From positions 2,221,088 through 2,285,087 of the forward strand of contig NZ_KQ033919.1 of NCBI RefSeq assembly GCF_000969825.1: 64,000 bases of DNA. The letters are read 5' to 3'. The notes under the pieces were generated by a model. The model saw only the letters and a program-made list of their open reading frames with translations, was not told the origin of the DNA and did no database searches. This DNA is from Parabacteroides gordonii MS-1 = DSM 23371. Its GTDB lineage: Bacteria; Bacteroidota; Bacteroidia; Bacteroidales; Tannerellaceae. Every line of letters starts with the position of its first letter. Within the stretch, counting starts at the first letter, position 1. The position numbers and the translations under genes were made by a program. Positions 1 to 9,132 of this stretch are shown piece after piece.

Positions 1-2
1 CG

Positions 3-1265
3 GCAAACACCATCACACTGACTTCCAAACAGCCAATGGTAAAAGGGCCGAATTACTTTTGGGTAAGTATCGAAATGAAACCTGAAACGTCTTTACTATC
101 GAGAGTGTCCTTCACAATGCCCGAAGCAGTCATCAACAATAAACCGGCTGCAATAGCCTGGAAAGGGAAAGCAGAGGCTCCCCGTCGCGTCGGTGTAGGA
201 GTACGCCAGGCAGGTGACGACGGTTCTGCCGCTTTCCGCATCCCGGGAATGGTTACTACCAATAACGGAACTCTTCTGGGGGTATACGACATCCGCTACA
301 ACAGCAGCGTCGACCTTCAGGAAATGGTCGATATAGGCGTAAGCCGCAGCACCGACAAAGGACAAACCTGGGAACCGATGCAGGTAGCCATGACATTCGG
401 TGAAACCGGCGGTTTACCCCATGCCCAGAACGGCGTAGGCGACCCGTCCATCCTTGTGGATGAAAAGACAAACACGATCTGGATCGTTGCCGCCTGGACA
501 CACGGAATGGGTAACGGACGTGCCTGGTGGAACTCGATGCCGGGTATGACTCCCGATGAAACGGCCCAATTAGTGCTGGTAAAGAGTGAAGACGACGGTA
601 AGACATGGAGCGAACCGATCAACATCACTTCACAGGTAAAAGACCCTTCGTGGTACTTCCTGCTGCAAGGGCCGGGACGCGGTATCACTATGCAGGACGG
701 TACACTGGTATTTCCGATTCAATTCATTGATGCGACACGCATTCCCAACGCAGGGGTAATGTACAGCAAAGACCGCGGCAAAACATGGCATATCCATAAC
801 CTGGCCCGCACCAACACGACCGAAGCGCAAGTGGCAGAGGTAGAACCGGGAGTGTTAATGCTCAACATGCGTGATAACCGTGGCGGCAGCCGTGCCGTGG
901 CAACGACCAAAGACCTGGGCAAAACATGGACGGAGCACCCTTCCAGCCGTAGCGCGCTTCCCGAACCGGTATGTATGGCCAGTCTCATCAAGGTAGATGC
1001 CGATGACAACATCACCGGAAAGAAACTATTATTATTCTCCAACCCAAACACAACGAAAGGACGTAACCATATCACGATCAAAGCCAGTCTCGACGGAGGT
1101 CTGACCTGGCCGGCAGAACATCAGGTATTACTCGACGAAGCCGAAGGATGGGGTTACACTTGTTTGTCTATGATTGATAAGGAAACTGTCGGTATCTTCT
1201 ATGAATCGAGTGTGGCACACATGACTTTCCAGGCGATCAAGATCTCCGACCTTATTAAAGAATAA
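3..1265 (+). CDS. nanH: Sialidase (GH33, BNR/Asp-box), 5' end outside window
   Basis: Exo-alpha-sialidase that would release terminal sialic acid from host or dietary glycans, probably in the periplasm or at the cell surface. The reading frame is open from the first complete codon at base 3, so the true start, the signal peptide and part of the N-terminal carbohydrate-binding-like domain lie upstream. The catalytic propeller is recognised by the FRIP motif (FRIPGM) and five Asp boxes of the S-x-D-x-G-x-T-W type (STDKGQTW, SEDDGKTW, SKDRGKTW, TKDLGKTW, SLDGGLTW). The stop is 2 bp before the GH20 hexosaminidase start, so the two are co-transcribed. The first ATG seen (base 36) is internal. Family assignment is secure; substrate linkage cannot be read from sequence. 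Confidence 0.93.
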   Translation, partial: ANTITLTSKQPMVKGPNYFWVSIEMKPETSLLSRVSFTMPEAVINNKPAAIAWKGKAEAPRRVGVGVRQAGDDGSAAFRIPGMVTTNNGTLLGVYDIRYNSSVDLQEMVDIGVSRSTDKGQTWEPMQVAMTFGETGGLPHAQNGVGDPSILVDEKTNTIWIVAAWTHGMGNGRAWWNSMPGMTPDETAQLVLVKSEDDGKTWSEPINITSQVKDPSWYFLLQGPGRGITMQDGTLVFPIQFIDATRIPNAGVMYSKDRGKTWHIHNLARTNTTEAQVAEVEPGVLMLNMRDNRGGSRAVATTKDLGKTWTEHPSSRSALPEPVCMASLIKVDADDNITGKKLLLFSNPNTTKGRNHITIKASLDGGLTWPAEHQVLLDEAEGWGYTCLSMIDKETVGIFYESSVAHMTFQAIKISDLIKE

Positions 1266-1267
1266 GG

Positions 1268-3277
1268 ATGAAACACAAACTGTTCATAACACTTATACTC
1301 TGTTTATGGCTACCGGCGGTCTATGCTGCCGGTAGTCTGAACTTACTCCCCTGGCCGCAGCAGGTGGACTGGACAAAGCAAACATTCTCCGGAAAAGATA
1401 TTTCGGTATCACTGGCTGGCGAAACCCGACAAATGGTTACCGACTGGTTGCAGGAAAGCAATATCAAAGTAAATCCCGCCAGCAAAAGGACTTTCCGGGT
1501 AACATTGGTGGAAAATCTGCCGGAAGCAGCCATCAACCAGAACGAAGCCTACAAACTACAGGTTTCATCGCAGGGTATCTCTATTGAAGCAACAACGGAA
1601 CAGGGTGTTTACTGGGCCATCCAAACCCTTCGGCAGTTGACGGAGAAGAAAGGCGACAGATCATACATCACCGGATGCCGAATTACCGACTGGCCTGCTT
1701 TCCGTATCCGCGGTCTGATGCAGGACGTAGGGCGCTCTTACATCTCGATGGAAGAGCTGAAACGCGAAATAGCCATGCTGGCACGTTATAAGATCAACGT
1801 ATTCCACTGGCACCTCACCGAAAACCAGTCATGGCGACTGGAAAGCAAGATCTTCCCGATGATCAACGACAGTATCAATACCACCCGTATGCCGGGCAAG
1901 TATTACACACTGGAAGAAGCCAGGGAACTGGTTGAATTCTGCAAACAACATCAGGTATTACTTATCCCCGAGCTGGACATGCCGGGACACAGCGCCGCTT
2001 TCATCCGTACTTTCCGCCACGACATGCAAAGCCCGGAAGGGATGAAGATATTGAAGCTATTGATCGAAGAGGTATGCGAAACATTCGATGTTCCGTACCT
2101 GCATATCGGAACGGACGAAGTAAAGTTTACCAATCCGCAATTTGTGCTTGAAATGGTTGCATTCGTACGATCAAAAGGCAAAAAAGTGATCTCCTGGAAC
2201 CCGGGATGGCATTATCAACCGGGAGAGATCGATATGACACACCTGTGGAGTTACCGCGGCAAAGCCCAGCCGGGGATACCTGCCATCGACTCCCGTTTCC
2301 ATTACCTGAACCATTTCGATACCTTTGCCGACATCCGTGCTTTATATAACAGCACGGTTTACAACCATACCGAAGGCAACCACGATATGGCCGGTGTCAT
2401 CCTGGCCATCTGGAACGACCGCCTGGTGGAACCGGAAGAAAACATAATCCGGGAAAACGGCCTTTACCCGAACATGCTGGCCATAGCCGACCGTTCCTGG
2501 CGGGGAGGGGGCTATGAATACTTCGACAAAGAGGGTACGAACCTGCCTTCCGAGGATAGTCGGGCATATATCTCCTTTGCCGGATTCGAGAAACGTATGC
2601 TCTGGCATAAAGAACACAATTTCAAAGGATACCCGTTCGCTTACGTAAAACAGACGAACGTAAAATGGCGTATCACCGATGCATTCCCCAACAACGGTGA
2701 CCTGAACAGCACATTCCCACCCGAAGCAGAACTGAAGGAGAGCTATGTCTACGACGGAAAAACATACGGAACAGGCGAAACCATCGGAGCCGGAGTCTAC
2801 CTGCGCCATGTATGGGGCAACCTCATTCCCTGCTTCTATAAAGATCCCGAAGAAAACCATACGGCCTACGCCTGGACATGGGTCTATTCCCCGAAAGAAC
2901 AGGAAGCAGGTGCCTGGATCGAATTCCAGAACTACGGCCGTTCGGAAATGGATCTGGCACCGCCACAGGGACAATGGGACTACAAAGGAAGCCGCGTATG
3001 GCTGAACGACCGGGAGATACTGCCACCCGTCTGGACAGCTACCCACAAAGAGAAATCGAATGAAATAGCCTTGGGCAACGAGAACTGCGTAGCCAGAGAT
3101 CCTATCCGGGTACATCTTCAGAAAGGCTGGAATAAAGTATTTCTGAAACTTCCCGTAGGCAAATTCACGCTGCCGGAAGTCAGACTGAACAAATGGATGT
3201 TCACCTTCGTATTCGTTACACCTGACGGTGAAAAGGCGGTAGACGGACTGATCTATTCGCCCGATAAAAAGAAATAA
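1268..3277 (+). CDS. Beta-N-acetylhexosaminidase (GH20)
   Basis: Removes terminal beta-linked GlcNAc/GalNAc exposed once sialic acid and galactose are gone. A 20-residue signal peptide ends near VYAAG, then an N-terminal GH20b-type domain (about 25-140), then the GH20 TIM barrel from RGLMQDVGRS. The catalytic Asp-Glu pair is D283-E284 in HIGTDEV, the substrate-assisted mechanism signature; FHWHLTENQSWRLE is the conserved strand. Residues after about 480 form an extra C-terminal region with a beta-sandwich look and no clear family. It lies 2 bp after the sialidase and 15 bp before the esterase/mutarotase gene, giving a three-gene sialoglycan operon. A long minus-strand open frame across its 3' half is only an antisense shadow. 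Confidence 0.92.
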   Translation: MKHKLFITLILCLWLPAVYAAGSLNLLPWPQQVDWTKQTFSGKDISVSLAGETRQMVTDWLQESNIKVNPASKRTFRVTLVENLPEAAINQNEAYKLQVSSQGISIEATTEQGVYWAIQTLRQLTEKKGDRSYITGCRITDWPAFRIRGLMQDVGRSYISMEELKREIAMLARYKINVFHWHLTENQSWRLESKIFPMINDSINTTRMPGKYYTLEEARELVEFCKQHQVLLIPELDMPGHSAAFIRTFRHDMQSPEGMKILKLLIEEVCETFDVPYLHIGTDEVKFTNPQFVLEMVAFVRSKGKKVISWNPGWHYQPGEIDMTHLWSYRGKAQPGIPAIDSRFHYLNHFDTFADIRALYNSTVYNHTEGNHDMAGVILAIWNDRLVEPEENIIRENGLYPNMLAIADRSWRGGGYEYFDKEGTNLPSEDSRAYISFAGFEKRMLWHKEHNFKGYPFAYVKQTNVKWRITDAFPNNGDLNSTFPPEAELKESYVYDGKTYGTGETIGAGVYLRHVWGNLIPCFYKDPEENHTAYAWTWVYSPKEQEAGAWIEFQNYGRSEMDLAPPQGQWDYKGSRVWLNDREILPPVWTATHKEKSNEIALGNENCVARDPIRVHLQKGWNKVFLKLPVGKFTLPEVRLNKWMFTFVFVTPDGEKAVDGLIYSPDKKK

Positions 3278-3292
3278 ACAGATCATTATACG

Positions 3293-6200
3293 ATGAAAAG
3301 GACTCTTTTATTCTTATGCCTGTTGCTTTGCACAGTGACCTATGCCCAGAACAAGGTAAAGGTTGCCTGTGTAGGTAACAGTGTAACATACGGCGCAGGC
3401 ATAGAAAACCGGGAAATAAACGCTTACCCGGCTCAGCTTCAGCGTATGCTGGGAGATGGTTACGAAGTAATGAACTTCGGCAAAAGCGGTGCGACGCTCC
3501 TCAACAAAGGACACCGTCCTTACCGCGAACAGGCCGAGTACAAAGCAGCACTCGGCTTTGCCGCCGACCGGGTCGTTATCCATTTAGGACTGAACGATAC
3601 CGATCCGCGCAACTGGCCCAACTACAGGGATGATTTCGTAAGCGATTATCTCTCCCTGATCGATTCCTTCCGTAAAACGAATCCCAACTGCCGGATATGG
3701 ATCTGCCGGATGACACCGATCTCGCACCGCCATCCACGCTTCAAATCAGGAACACGCGACTGGTACCGGATGGAGCAGGAAACGATTGAAGAAATAGCCC
3801 GTCTGGCCAATACCGGACTGATCGACCTGCAGGCCTGCCTCTACAACCGTCCGGATCTGTTACCCGACGCTCTTCATCCGACTGCCGAAGGTGCCGGGAT
3901 CCTGGCTAAGACGATTTATCAGGAGCTGACCGGCAACTACGGAGGTCTACAAATGCCTGTCACTTACTCGGATAATATGGTTCTGCAGCGGGAAAAACCA
4001 CTACAAATCAACGGCACGGCCAATGCCGGCGAAAAAGTAACCGTTCAGATCGCCGGACAAAAGCGAGAGGCAACAACAGCCACCAACGGCAAATGGTCTG
4101 TCACACTCGATCCGTTACAGGCAGGAGGGCCTTATGAACTGGCTATCGAAGCCTTTTCACCGACAGATAAAAAGAACAGAAAGAAAACTCCGGCTTCCCG
4201 GAAGCTGGTTTATAAGGATGTACTGGTCGGCGAAGTATGGCTTTGTTCCGGACAATCCAACATGGCATTCCGGGTAGACGAGCTGATAGACAGCCAACAT
4301 AAGGAATTACTCGAATATGCCGGCAAGCAACCGCAGATACGCCTTTTCAACATGCAGCCCCACTGGTATACAAATGCGGTGGAATGGGATGTTTCGGCAA
4401 TGGACTCCCTCAACCGCCTGCAATATTACCACGACACGCAATGGACGACATGTAACGAACAGACAGCCGATCAATTTTCAGCCATAGCTTTCGCTTTCGG
4501 ACGAATGTTGTCGGACAGCCTGCAGGTTCCGGTCGGACTTATCCTGAATGCCATAGGCGGCTCGGGAACCGAAGCCTGGATAGACAGGAAAACACTGGAG
4601 TTCGATTTCACCGATATATTGTACGACTGGACACAAAACGACTTTATCCAGGATTGGGTACGCGGCCGTGCCATGCTCAACACCAAAAAGTCGACCAATA
4701 AATTGCAGCGTCACCCGTACGAACCCTGCTACCTTTATGAGACAGGCATCGAACCATTGCAACAATACCCGATAAAAGGCGTAATCTGGTACCAGGGCGA
4801 ATCGAACGCACAGAATATCGAAACACACGAACGCCTGTTCCCGTTACTGGTGAACAGCTGGCGCGAAAACTGGCAGGAAGAGCTTCCGTTCTATTACGTC
4901 CAGTTATCCAGTATCGACCGCCCCAGTTGGACATGGTTCCGCAACAGCCAACGCAAAATGATGGAAACAATACCGAATTGCGGCATGGCTGTCAGCAGCG
5001 ACCGGGGAGATTCCTTGAATGTACATCCAAGATACAAACGCGAAATAGGGGAGCGCCTGGCTCGTTGGGCATTGAACAAAACATACGGACAACCGGTAAT
5101 TCCTTCAGGGCCTTTGTTCCGTTCTATCGAATTCAAAGACGCAGCCGCTTATATCTCCTTCGATTATGCGGAAGGCCTGCACACCTCCGACGGACAACCT
5201 GTACGCACATTTGAGATAGGCGAACACGACGGCCTGTTCGTCCCTGCCCAAGCGGAGATTATCGGTGGCAAAGTCAAGGTATGGAACGAGAAGATTACTA
5301 ATCCGAAACTGGTACGTTACGGCTGGCAGCCTTTTACCCGCGCCAACCTGGTCAATGGGGAAGAACTTCCTGCATCAACATTTAGAACTGAAATAAAACC
5401 GAAAGAGATCATGATTAACTGGAGTAAATTACCCGACCTGCCCGGAATGGCAGATACGGCATCCCTGGGAGTATCGGCTCCGTTTGTCGGCATCAGTAAC
5501 GGAAAACTATTGGTAGCCGGCGGTTGTAACTTCCCCGACAAACCCGTTACGGAAGGAGGAGCCAAGAAATATTACAGCGATATATTCGCCCTCAACCTTT
5601 CTGCTCCGGCTGCCGGATGGAAGAAAGCAGGCAACCTGCCTCACCCGGTAGCCTATGGCGCAGCAGTCACTACCCCCGAAGGCATCGTCTGCATCGGAGG
5701 CAACAATAGCGATTCATTCTTTCCGGATGTCTACCTCTTGTCATGGAATAAGACCGATGAAAAGGCGGATATCCGCAAACTGCCCTCACTTCCGGCTCCT
5801 ATGGACAATCTTTCCGCCACATACATCGACAACACGGTTTACGTAGCCGGAGGAAACGAAGACACGCATCCCTGCAACACCTTCCTGTCAATGGAACCGG
5901 CCACGGAAAGCAACTGGAACAGTCTGCCCGGCTTCCCGGGAGCAGCCCGCGTCCAACCCGTTTTAGCCGCCCAAAAGGCAGAAGACGGTACACGCATCTA
6001 TCTGGCCGGCGGTTTCCAGCCGATACAAAACGATATGGACGCGATCGTACCGACAGATATGCTCTCGTACCATCCGGCATCAAAAACGTGGAGAACGGAA
6101 ACGAAATTGCCTGTATTTGCCAACGGAGATCCCCGTACCTTTACCGGAGGTTGTGCCGTTTCATACGGTGACAGTTCGATCCTGCTGATGAGTGGCGTCA

Positions 6201-6520
6201 ATTACGACTGTTTCTTTAACGCCATCAACCGTCCGAAACGGATGGCCAAGGCGGTAGAACAATTTGACACGACCGGTATCGATTGCCTGGAAAGAGAAGC
6301 GAAAGAATACATGCATCATCCGGTGGAATGGTACAAATTCAACACTGCCTTGTTGCAATACAATACCTTTACCAAAGAATGGAAAGAGCTGGGTAACTAC
6401 GAACAATTAGCCCGTGCCGGAGCCGGTGCCGTACTGACAGGCGACAGCCTGATCATCGTCAACGGCGAACTGAAGCCGGGTATCCGTACCCCGCAGGTGA
6501 ATTATGCACAGATCAAATAG
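3293..6520 (+). CDS. nanS: SGNH esterase / sialate O-acetylesterase / NanM-like mutarotase fusion
   Basis: Three enzymes in one 1075-residue secreted protein. Residues 1-19 are a signal peptide. Residues 22-215 are a GDSL/SGNH hydrolase (VGNSVTYG, catalytic Ser30; D-x-x-H near LLPDALHP). Residues 220-700 are a SIAE-type sialate O-acetylesterase (CSGQSNM, Ser322; IWYQGESN). Residues 707-1075 are a cyclically permuted Kelch mutarotase of the NanM/YjhT type (MINWSKLPDLPG, LLVAGGCNFPD, VAGGNEDTHP), the length of a free-standing NanM. Sialic acid O-acetyl groups block sialidase, and NanM speeds anomerisation of released Neu5Ac, so the fusion fits between the upstream sialidase and a transporter outside the window. 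An internal ATG at 5411 sits exactly at the mutarotase boundary. Confidence 0.88.
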   Translation: MKRTLLFLCLLLCTVTYAQNKVKVACVGNSVTYGAGIENREINAYPAQLQRMLGDGYEVMNFGKSGATLLNKGHRPYREQAEYKAALGFAADRVVIHLGLNDTDPRNWPNYRDDFVSDYLSLIDSFRKTNPNCRIWICRMTPISHRHPRFKSGTRDWYRMEQETIEEIARLANTGLIDLQACLYNRPDLLPDALHPTAEGAGILAKTIYQELTGNYGGLQMPVTYSDNMVLQREKPLQINGTANAGEKVTVQIAGQKREATTATNGKWSVTLDPLQAGGPYELAIEAFSPTDKKNRKKTPASRKLVYKDVLVGEVWLCSGQSNMAFRVDELIDSQHKELLEYAGKQPQIRLFNMQPHWYTNAVEWDVSAMDSLNRLQYYHDTQWTTCNEQTADQFSAIAFAFGRMLSDSLQVPVGLILNAIGGSGTEAWIDRKTLEFDFTDILYDWTQNDFIQDWVRGRAMLNTKKSTNKLQRHPYEPCYLYETGIEPLQQYPIKGVIWYQGESNAQNIETHERLFPLLVNSWRENWQEELPFYYVQLSSIDRPSWTWFRNSQRKMMETIPNCGMAVSSDRGDSLNVHPRYKREIGERLARWALNKTYGQPVIPSGPLFRSIEFKDAAAYISFDYAEGLHTSDGQPVRTFEIGEHDGLFVPAQAEIIGGKVKVWNEKITNPKLVRYGWQPFTRANLVNGEELPASTFRTEIKPKEIMINWSKLPDLPGMADTASLGVSAPFVGISNGKLLVAGGCNFPDKPVTEGGAKKYYSDIFALNLSAPAAGWKKAGNLPHPVAYGAAVTTPEGIVCIGGNNSDSFFPDVYLLSWNKTDEKADIRKLPSLPAPMDNLSATYIDNTVYVAGGNEDTHPCNTFLSMEPATESNWNSLPGFPGAARVQPVLAAQKAEDGTRIYLAGGFQPIQNDMDAIVPTDMLSYHPASKTWRTETKLPVFANGDPRTFTGGCAVSYGDSSILLMSGVNYDCFFNAINRPKRMAKAVEQFDTTGIDCLEREAKEYMHHPVEWYKFNTALLQYNTFTKEWKELGNYEQLARAGAGAVLTGDSLIIVNGELKPGIRTPQVNYAQIK

Positions 6521-6597
6521 TTTATACACAAAGTTTTCAGAAAACATCTGTCATCTGTCACACAAACAGATAAAAGACTATAGATTAAGACATAAAG

Positions 6598-6627
6598 GGT
6601 TGCAGATAAAATAAAACATCTGCAACC
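6598..6627 (+). terminator. Hairpin downstream of the sialic acid operon
   Basis: Perfect 10-bp inverted repeat GGTTGCAGAT / ATCTGCAACC with a 10-nt A-rich loop, 78 bp after the esterase/mutarotase stop. No T-run follows, so it may stabilise the mRNA 3' end or terminate weakly rather than act as a standard intrinsic terminator. Confidence 0.4.
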
Positions 6628-6744
6628 GCATCTGCCACCTGTCACACAGCAAACATCTACAGCAACAACTAACCGGAATATAGTATACTACTAATTGTTA
6701 AGTGCCGACCTACTAGCACAAAAGTCCTTACCTACTAAAACTAC

Positions 6745-6832
6745 CCTGTACAGGATAATCCACCAGGCTGTACAGGCTGGAAAGTTAAGGTGTACAGTAT
6801 AATCAGCCAGGGTGTACACCCTAAAAAGACTT
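6745..6832. repeat. Four 22-bp repeats centred on TGTACA
   Basis: TGTACA occurs at 6747, 6769, 6791 and 6813, exactly 22 bp apart, inside four degenerate 22-bp units. Units 1 and 3 resemble each other most (TGTACAG-TATAATC type). The first and last cores are extended palindromes (CCTGTACAGG, GGGTGTACACCC). The array is bracketed by the inverted pair AAAACTACC (6737-6745) and GGTAGTTTT (6837-6845). It fills the gene-free stretch 6521-6870 between convergent transcription units; nothing else was recognised there apart from the hairpin at 6598-6627. Confidence 0.7.
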
Positions 6833-6870
6833 AGTCGGTAGTTTTGAATTAGTTTCTCCCTTAGTTAATA

Positions 6871-7605
6871 CTAAAAGATACCGAAGTCCGCGTTAGTTGG
6901 TAAAAACCTCAGGATAAGTCCCTCTCCTCTTTCCGTTATTATCTCTACAGAAGGATCCTCTTTTAAATATAAGCGAATATTCCTGACAAAGACATCTAAG
7001 CTACGCGAACTATAAAAGTCAACCTTTCCCCAAAGCTTATCGAGTATATCGGTTCGTCTGACAAGTTTTCCTTTTTCCTCATATAGCATCCATAAGATAT
7101 TCGTCTCACGGACAGACAACTTTATATGTTTATCCCCCAATTGCAAATACTGATGTTTGACATGGAATATATAAAGTCCCAGAGGATACGTATCCTGATT
7201 AACTGATATCACTTCATTAACCGGATCATTCTCCCCTACCCGTTTTAATATTCCGCGAATATGAGCATCCAATTCTTCACACAAATAAGGTTTTCGTATG
7301 TAATTATCAATCCCGAACTGATATCCCCGTATCAAATCCTGAGGGGAAGTTTTAGCCGTAGCAAATAAGATGGGCGTCTTTCTATCTCCCTGGCGGATCT
7401 GTGCAACAAAGTCCTCCCCTGACATTTCCGGCATTTCAATATCAGAAACAATCACATCCGGTTTAAATGAGACATATGCCTCCAGGCCTTCCTTTCCATT
7501 TGATGCAACAAAAACCTCATAACTTCCGGTCAATTCCAGACTTCCTTTCACTATAAAGGACAAAGACTCATCGTCTTCCACAAGAAGTAATTTTATTTTG
7601 CTCAT
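6871..7605 (-). CDS. OmpR/PhoB-type response regulator
   Basis: DNA-binding response regulator of 244 residues. The receiver domain (residues 3-118) has the acidic pair E10-D11-D12, phosphoacceptor D55 (VIVSDIEMP) and the conserved Lys in IRKPY. The winged-helix effector domain (about 140-238) carries the usual KLSVRETNILWMLYEEKGKL-type start and the RRTDIL...RSLDVFVRNIR recognition region. It is the second gene of a minus-strand pair with the kinase 41 bp upstream. The pair points away from the peptide-export operon at 9.1-13.9 kb, and ATAACAT direct repeats in the shared upstream region are candidate binding sites. The role in controlling peptide export is inferred from position. Confidence 0.92.
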   Translation of the reverse strand: MSKIKLLLVEDDESLSFIVKGSLELTGSYEVFVASNGKEGLEAYVSFKPDVIVSDIEMPEMSGEDFVAQIRQGDRKTPILFATAKTSPQDLIRGYQFGIDNYIRKPYLCEELDAHIRGILKRVGENDPVNEVISVNQDTYPLGLYIFHVKHQYLQLGDKHIKLSVRETNILWMLYEEKGKLVRRTDILDKLWGKVDFYSSRSLDVFVRNIRLYLKEDPSVEIITERGEGLILRFLPTNADFGIF

Positions 7606-7646
7606 AATGATTAGTTTTGTGCTTGCTCAAATATAGGAAAAGGAAA

Positions 7647-8984
7647 TCAAATAAACGATACTTTAAGGGGCATATATAAAACAAATTTTGAACCCTGTCC
7701 TTTCAAGCTCGATAAAGAGACCGTTCCACCGTGTGCATTCATCACCCGTTTCACATAATTAAGTCCCAATCCAAACCCTTTTGCCCCTTTTCTACCTACG
7801 GCTGCTCCACGTTCAAATTTCTCAAATATCTTTTCTCTATCTCTTTCTGAAATACCGAAGCCATTGTCGCTAACTTCTATAAATAACTGATTATCGCTTG
7901 AATGGCAACAAATATCAATTGCTACAGAATCACCGGAATATTTAATCGCATTATCAATCAAATTGCTGACTGCATTCGTTAAATAAACAGGGTCGGCAAT
8001 AATATGAGTACTTTCTAAATCTATATCGATTTTAAAACTGACAGGCTTTTTAGTTTGAATGGAAAACTTATCGACCAACCCTTGAATCATGTTTGACAGA
8101 TCCATAATTTTAGGATCCAATATCAATTTCTTTTGTTCAAGATATGCTATAGTCAATATCTTATCGACTAAAGCCTGCAAATTCAATACTTGTGCCATTG
8201 CCGTATCTGAAAACTTAGACCGCAGTTCCGGATTTTTATCAAGAACTCCTTTTCCCCATTGGTCAACAGCCATATAAATCGTACCTAACGGAGTTTTCAT
8301 ATCATGCACCAACGCATGAGAGAAGTCATCACGTAGTTGGGTAAGGCGACGCTGGGTGAAAATGACCCTCAATTCATAAACAAAACAAATGATAATCAAC
8401 AAAAACATTAAAACTGAAACAACAAGCATCCAAAACATTTGACTCAAAACCAACGGCATAGTGATAGAGAATATCGCTTGAACTTTTGTATCATTTACGA
8501 TTGGAACTTCTTTACTTTTTATTCCCCGCAAAGAGCTATCCCCCACCGAATCCAAGACTTTCATCGAATCCTGATAACATAAATAATATTCCATTTCTAT
8601 ATTCTGTTGTTCCAACATAGCATTGTAAATACTATCTAATACAGACAAGTCGAAATTATTATTTTCGAAAACCATCAGGCGTTGAGAAGCCTCATTTTGC
8701 AAGGCGAGCAACCCCTCACTCTGTATTTTATCATTATCCAAAAAAAATTTAAACGAATCTCCTTTTTTCTCCGGACTCTTTTCAGTCTGTTGATCCGAAT
8801 ATAAAAAACGTTTGTCTAATTCCTTTTGTACAGCCTCTACCAATATTATATTAAGTCTTTCCTCCAAATCCGTTTTTTGAATATGATACATATTATGTAA
8901 CCAAAAAAACTGAGAGAGCAATAAGACTATGACCGCAATAATAAAAGTAGTCCATATATAATTTATTCTCATACTAGTGAGCAT
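7647..8984 (-). CDS. Membrane sensor histidine kinase
   Basis: Sensor kinase partner of the adjacent regulator, 445 residues. TM1 is about residues 10-30, the extracytoplasmic sensor region about 31-178 (charged, no recognised domain), TM2 about 183-205. HisKA follows with phosphorylated H227 (FSHALVHDMKTPLG), then HATPase_c with N box LIDNAIKYSG, G1 DNGFGIS and G2 GFGLGLNYV. The sequence may start at Met1 or Met5 (8972). The architecture resembles the Bacteroidetes RprX/RprY class. Because it is divergent from a peptide precursor and a dedicated exporter, the sensor region could detect an exported peptide, but nothing in the sequence proves that. Confidence 0.92.
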   Translation of the reverse strand: MLTSMRINYIWTTFIIAVIVLLLSQFFWLHNMYHIQKTDLEERLNIILVEAVQKELDKRFLYSDQQTEKSPEKKGDSFKFFLDNDKIQSEGLLALQNEASQRLMVFENNNFDLSVLDSIYNAMLEQQNIEMEYYLCYQDSMKVLDSVGDSSLRGIKSKEVPIVNDTKVQAIFSITMPLVLSQMFWMLVVSVLMFLLIIICFVYELRVIFTQRRLTQLRDDFSHALVHDMKTPLGTIYMAVDQWGKGVLDKNPELRSKFSDTAMAQVLNLQALVDKILTIAYLEQKKLILDPKIMDLSNMIQGLVDKFSIQTKKPVSFKIDIDLESTHIIADPVYLTNAVSNLIDNAIKYSGDSVAIDICCHSSDNQLFIEVSDNGFGISERDREKIFEKFERGAAVGRKGAKGFGLGLNYVKRVMNAHGGTVSLSSLKGQGSKFVLYMPLKVSFI

Positions 8985-9033
8985 TTAAACGTAAAACATT
9001 AATAATTAAAAACTTCCTATGTTAATAAAAAAG

Positions 9034-9068
9034 ATAACATAAATCATAACATACAGATAACATAACAT
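9034..9068. promoter_or_regulatory. ATAACAT direct repeats, candidate response-regulator site
   Basis: ATAACAT occurs at 9034, 9046, 9057 and 9062. The first three are 12 and 11 bp apart, about one helical turn, the arrangement used by OmpR-family regulators. They end 16 bp before the -7 element of the peptide-export operon and lie between it and the divergent kinase gene. Function is inferred. Confidence 0.5.
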
Positions 9069-9083
9069 CAACTCCATGAAATC

Positions 9084-9091
9084 TATTTTTG
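9084..9091 (+). promoter_or_regulatory. -7 element of peptide-export operon promoter
   Basis: TATTTTTG matches the Bacteroidetes -7 consensus TAnnTTTG. No TTG is seen at the usual -33 distance, as expected of an activator-dependent promoter. Because the start of transcription would fall near 9098, the upstream ATG at 9076 cannot be the translation start of the peptide gene. Confidence 0.55.
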
Positions 9092-9132
9092 TGGTAAAAA
9101 TAATAATTAATCAACACAAACACTTAGTAAAC

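Noticed and set aside
2342-3286. 314-codon open frame on the minus strand
   Set aside because: It is antisense to the GH20 hexosaminidase, has no family-like motifs and its composition mirrors the codon pattern of the real gene.
9076-9132. Upstream start adding 19 residues to the first peptide
   Set aside because: The -7 promoter element at 9084-9091 lies inside this extension, and the leader register fits from 9133.
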